From Bin18 sp965242795 (GTDB lineage: Bacteria; Desulfobacterota; Binatia; Bin18): a stretch of DNA of 64,000 nt. Each line of letters starts with the position of its first letter. Position 1 is the first letter of the stretch. Positions 61,319 through 64,000 of this stretch are shown here, one piece after another. Below the pieces are notes generated by a model that saw only the letters and a program-made list of their open reading frames with translations, did no database searches and was not told where the DNA came from. The DNA lies in assembly GCA_965242795.1 (NCBI GenBank), contig OZ251505.1, forward strand, positions 3,720,001 through 3,784,000, written 5' to 3'. The translations under genes and the position numbers were made by a program.

Positions 61319-62452
61319 CTATTCTTTGATGCCGATGGCCTTGAGAAAGCGTTCCTGCACCACGCCGCAGGTCATGGCGTACAGCGTGTCGCGGTCGGGC
61401 GATTGGGCCAGAAAGCCCAGCGGAATCTGGAACCCGCCCTTGTCCTGAATGTTGCCGCCGCCGTAGTACGATTTCCTGTCCTCGTCCTGGCCGAACACCT
61501 TCTTCAGGAACGCGTCCGGGTTGATGGTATCGCTGCGGGTACGCAACGACCCGTCGATGACCTTGCCGTCCACGATGCCGAACACCAGCACCGTATCCGT
61601 GCCGGCGCGCTGCAGCAGGAATTCCGCGACCTGCGGAATGCCGTCGCGGTGCTCGCCGCGCACGAAACCCACGTCCGTGAACACGAACGCGTCGAACACC
61701 TGCTTGCGTTCGAGCGCCTGCTGGATCATGTCCATGACGATCGGCGGCAGGGATTTTCCCGAAATGGCCTTGAGCAGCGGCTGGTCCACGCACGGCCACA
61801 GATACGCCGCGGCCTCGAACTCCATGCGGCTGGCCTCGACCAGCGCCATGGTGTCCGAGCGGATGCCGTGCATCAGCGCGGTCGCCAGCCGCACCTGATC
61901 CACCTCGCCCGGGTTGAGGCCGCCGGGGTACTGCTCGCGCAGATACCCGCTGTAGATCGCGCACGTGGACGCGGCGTCCTCGCGGATGTCGACGAACTCG
62001 GCGGCCACGTCGCCCAGCCGCCGGTGGTGATCCACGAACGACAGAAACGTCTTGCCGGCCAGCTTGTCGGAGATGGGCGTCTCGGGGTTCTGGGTATCGA
62101 CCAGCGCGTACGCCGAATAGGGCGAGAGGTCGAACCCGTCGTGATAGAGCTGCAGATCGATTTCCAGGCGTTTCACCAGCGCGCGGTTCTCGTGGTGGCT
62201 CACCTCGTGGAAGCACAGCAACGTCGTCTCGATGTCGAACTCGTGCGCCAGGAACTGGTGGGCCAAGCCGGAGGCGATGTTGTCCGGGTCGGGGTAACCG
62301 ACCAGGATGAGCAGAATCTTCCGGCCCCGATGCCGGGCCAGCACCTTGCGCAGGACGTTCCACCTGTTGGCGGATGATTCCGGTTCCTCGCGCGGGTCGC
62401 TTGCGACGACGCGCAGCGCGGGTTCCCCGGAGGCTTCGGCGGGTGTCGCCAT
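61319..62452 (-). CDS. DHH-family phosphoesterase (NrnA-like)
   Basis: A 377-residue DHH/DHHA1 protein: 'ILVGYPDPDNIASGLAHQFL' is the first metal motif (D-x-D), 'YALVDTQNPETPISDKL' and 'FLSFVDHHRRLGDVAAEFVD' carry the DHH motif, with 'HGIRSDTMALVEAS' and a C-terminal nucleic-acid-binding GGGN-like 'YYGGGNIQDKGGFQIPLGFL'. NrnA-type members degrade nanoRNA and dephosphorylate pAp; cyclic-dinucleotide hydrolysis is another possibility. ATG 62452 has GGAGGAAACGATT upstream, better than the earlier ATG at 62497. Confidence 0.88.
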   Translation of the reverse strand: MATPAEASGEPALRVVASDPREEPESSANRWNVLRKVLARHRGRKILLILVGYPDPDNIASGLAHQFLAHEFDIETTLLCFHEVSHHENRALVKRLEIDLQLYHDGFDLSPYSAYALVDTQNPETPISDKLAGKTFLSFVDHHRRLGDVAAEFVDIREDAASTCAIYSGYLREQYPGGLNPGEVDQVRLATALMHGIRSDTMALVEASRMEFEAAAYLWPCVDQPLLKAISGKSLPPIVMDMIQQALERKQVFDAFVFTDVGFVRGEHRDGIPQVAEFLLQRAGTDTVLVFGIVDGKVIDGSLRTRSDTINPDAFLKKVFGQDEDRKSYYGGGNIQDKGGFQIPLGFLAQSPDRDTLYAMTCGVVQERFLKAIGIKE

Positions 62453-63072
62453 AATCGTTTCCTCCACACGCGGCGGACTGCCGGTCGCGCGAAACATACC
62501 CCGCTCCCCAATCTTCTGACAAGGGAGTGTACCGGTCTACCTTTTGTTGAGAGTCAGTGCACAGTGTTGAGAAACAAAGCAGAAGATTCAGGCGAATGAG
62601 TTTGACCAAGGTGGCGGTGAGCTTGATGATGTCGGCCTTCAGTTTCGTCAATTTGGCTCTCGTCTTGATCCAGACCTCACCAATCTATCCTTGCAGGTCG
62701 ATACGGACTTCAGTAATTTCGTCTTCTGGGCGCTAGTTCTGACTGTAGAGACCTGTCCGCCTGCAAATTCCATTTTGACACCCATCTGGGGATGATGCTG
62801 CCACCAATGATGGCGCTGACAATCTCTACGACCGCCCGGCGAGAGGTTCCGTTACGCCGCCTTCGTGCGGCGTCTTGACAGTCGACAGGAATCCGGTAAA
62901 GAGCGATTTCAAACTGGTGTACTGCCGAACCGGCGTTCGGCTTGACACGTTCGCGGTCCGTGTGGCAGGTTGGCCCCGCCTGAACTGAACGAACGTTCAG
63001 TTTCTAGCGTCTTCACACCGCATCCCGACCGAAACCTTTGCACACTCACCCTAGATTAAGGAGGGCCGAGCC
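62453..63072. other. Long gap before the D-aminoacylase gene
   Basis: The left two-thirds show visibly lower GC. A hairpin ACGCCGC-CTTCGT-GCGGCGT lies at 62854-62873, without a T-tract, and might be a terminator-like stem. A TTGACA at 62942-62947 and the palindrome at 62983-63002 belong to the next gene. No reliable coding frame: one minus-strand frame (about 62596-62737) looks protein-like but contains two TAG codons. Confidence 0.6.
62983..63002. promoter_or_regulatory. Perfect palindromic operator before the D-aminoacylase gene
   Basis: A 9-bp perfect inverted repeat AACTGAACG-AA-CGTTCAGTT, 70 bases before the next start codon and about 35 bases after a TTGACA. GAACGAACGTTC-like palindromes are typical binding sites of TetR-family repressors. 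The regulator is not in this window. Confidence 0.6.
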
Positions 63073-64000
63073 ATGCCTCAGTTCGATACGTTGATTCAGG
63101 GCGGCACGATCGTCGACGGAACCCGCACCCCGCGCTTCGTGGGCGACGTGGGGCTCAAGGACGGCAAGATCGCGCAGATCGACCGCGAGGGTGCATTGAA
63201 CCCCAGTGACGCCGCCAAGACGCTGGACGCGCACGGGCTGGTCGTCGCACCCGGCTTCATCGACCTGCATACCCACTACGATGCCCAACTGAATTGGGAC
63301 CCGTACTGCACGCTGTCGGGCTGGCACGGGGTCACCTCGATCGTCATCGGCAACTGCGGGTTCGGATTCGCACCCGTGGCGCCCGAAAACCGCGACCGCG
63401 CCATGCTGACCATGTCGCGCGTCGAAGCCATTCCGTACGAGTCCATGAAGGCGGGCATCAAATGGGAGTGGGAGACGTTTCCCGAATGGCTCGATTTTCT
63501 GGACCGCACGCCCAAGGGCATCAACATGCTCAGCTACGTGCCGATCGCGCCGATCATGATCTGGGTGATGGGGATGGAGAACGCCAAGAGTCGCCCGGCC
63601 ACGCCGGCCGAGCGGGCGGAGATGTGCCGCATTCTGGAAGAGTCGCTCGACGCGGGCGGCTGCGGATATTCGGCCCAACGGCTGGGGAACGGGTTCGTGT
63701 CGGTGCAGCGCGACTACGACGGTACGCCCATGGTGACGGATACGATGGCCGACGAGGACATGCTGGCACTCGGTGCGGTGCTGGCAAAGCGGGGCCACGG
63801 CTTCATCCAACTCACCCAGGCCAGCGAGGACTTCAAGGCCGACATGGCGTTCTATGACAAGCTGGCCGAAGTGTCCGGCCGGCCGATTCTCTTCAACGCG
63901 ACCGCGGTGCGCGACGACCGGCCCAGCCTGCACCGGCGCATCGTGCGTTGGATCGAGGAGACCAACAAGAAAGGCCGCCATATCTACAACCAGACGGCGA
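63073..64000 (+). CDS. N-acyl-D-amino-acid deacylase-type amidohydrolase, N-terminal part
   Basis: 309 codons to the window edge. Amidohydrolase fold of the D-aminoacylase (NDAD) group: 'FDTLIQGGTIVDGTRTPRFV', 'VVAPGFIDLHTHYDAQLNWD' (metal HxH), 'TSIVIGNCGFGFAPVAPENR' (conserved GNCGFG with metal-bridging Cys), 'EEWWEW'-like tryptophan region 'WEWETFPEWLDFLDRTPKG', and 'CGYSAQRLGN'. These enzymes release D-amino acids from N-acyl derivatives. ATG 63073 follows AAGGAGGG. A TetR-like operator upstream suggests induction by a ligand. Confidence 0.85.
   Translation, partial: MPQFDTLIQGGTIVDGTRTPRFVGDVGLKDGKIAQIDREGALNPSDAAKTLDAHGLVVAPGFIDLHTHYDAQLNWDPYCTLSGWHGVTSIVIGNCGFGFAPVAPENRDRAMLTMSRVEAIPYESMKAGIKWEWETFPEWLDFLDRTPKGINMLSYVPIAPIMIWVMGMENAKSRPATPAERAEMCRILEESLDAGGCGYSAQRLGNGFVSVQRDYDGTPMVTDTMADEDMLALGAVLAKRGHGFIQLTQASEDFKADMAFYDKLAEVSGRPILFNATAVRDDRPSLHRRIVRWIEETNKKGRHIYNQTA

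Noticed and set aside
62596..62785. Protein-like minus-strand frame (EDEITEVRIDLQG ... IKTRAKLTKLKADI) with two TAG codons, and an alternate 44-codon frame from ATG 62785
   Set aside because: No ribosome site, two internal stops, no recognisable family. It may be a decayed gene, but evidence is too weak to annotate. It is not used to support amber recoding.

Overview
The window is GC-rich bacterial chromosome, densely packed with genes in mostly leftward operons. It contains parts of a Gram-negative envelope system (an mla lipid-transport operon, an AsmA-type protein, lipoproteins) and a coenzyme F420 pathway. The gene order tilS-ftsH-glmM-nnr-tsaE-(insertion)-lysC-cimA resembles the arrangement I know from Geobacter-type deltaproteobacteria. 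Together these suggest an uncultured Gram-negative lineage near the old Deltaproteobacteria / NC10-Rokubacteria / Tectomicrobia / Binatota group. I cannot fix the phylum from sequence alone, and no rRNA gene is present.

Layout. 0-3 kb: AsmA-like gene (cut by the window edge), HAD hydrolase, a hicBA toxin-antitoxin pair and a frameshifted zinc alcohol dehydrogenase. 3-7.1 kb: a GH65 disaccharide phosphorylase with a beta-phosphoglucomutase/trehalose-phosphatase fusion. 7.2-11.1 kb: mlaE-F-D-A-C. 11.3-15.6 kb: folate cyclo-ligase, two MaoC hot-dog proteins, an NTF2-like protein, SirB1-like and NUDIX genes, and an orphan DNA methyltransferase. 15.6-17.0 kb: two stacked inverted-repeat elements, then ychF. 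17.2-19.8 kb: a UGSC-type selenoprotein with an in-frame UGA and a canonical bacterial SECIS hairpin, its uncharacterised partner gene and a thioredoxin-fold gene. 20-22.8 kb: a lipoprotein, then a nitroreductase with an in-frame TAG between two small paralogous integrase-core-like genes. 22.8-26.5 kb: uracil-DNA glycosylase, squalene/phytoene synthase, rdgB, a degenerate Mrr-like membrane protein and an unknown gene. 26.6-28.0 kb: a tandem duplication encoding two secreted unknown proteins. 28.7-32.5 kb: EamA transporter, apt, LysM-M23 lipoprotein and DUF368. 32.5-43.5 kb: the housekeeping block cimA-lysC, a lower-GC insert (DUF2513 plus lipoprotein), tsaE-nnr-glmM-ftsH-tilS and a 41-residue membrane protein. 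43.5-45.7 kb: tRNA-Met, protein phosphatase, lipB and a small membrane protein. 45.8-50.2 kb: cofG-cofH-cofD-cofE behind a good sigma70-like promoter. 50.6-53.0 kb: class I fructose bisphosphatase and class I aldolase. 53.2-57.2 kb: a glycosyltransferase operon. 57.4-62.5 kb: tRNA-Arg, cysS, acsA and a DHH phosphoesterase. 63.0-64 kb: the start of a D-aminoacylase-type amidohydrolase with a perfect palindromic operator in front.

Dispersed repeats fill most gaps between genes. At least three families recur: a roughly 140-bp MITE-like element with 17-18-bp terminal inverted repeats, a GTAGGGGCA...TGCCCCTAC element, and a short CGAGGTGAC-type repeat. Palindromes around GCATGC or GGCC also recur.

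The most notable content is the UGSC selenoprotein cassette. Its Sec-Gly-Ser-Cys-Thr site, followed downstream by a His-Pro-Leu stretch, recalls the catalytic domain of glycine/betaine/proline reductase component B, and it is paired with a 362-residue protein of no recognised function. The amber-interrupted nitroreductase flanked by paralogous small proteins, and the nested mobile repeats, are secondary points of interest.
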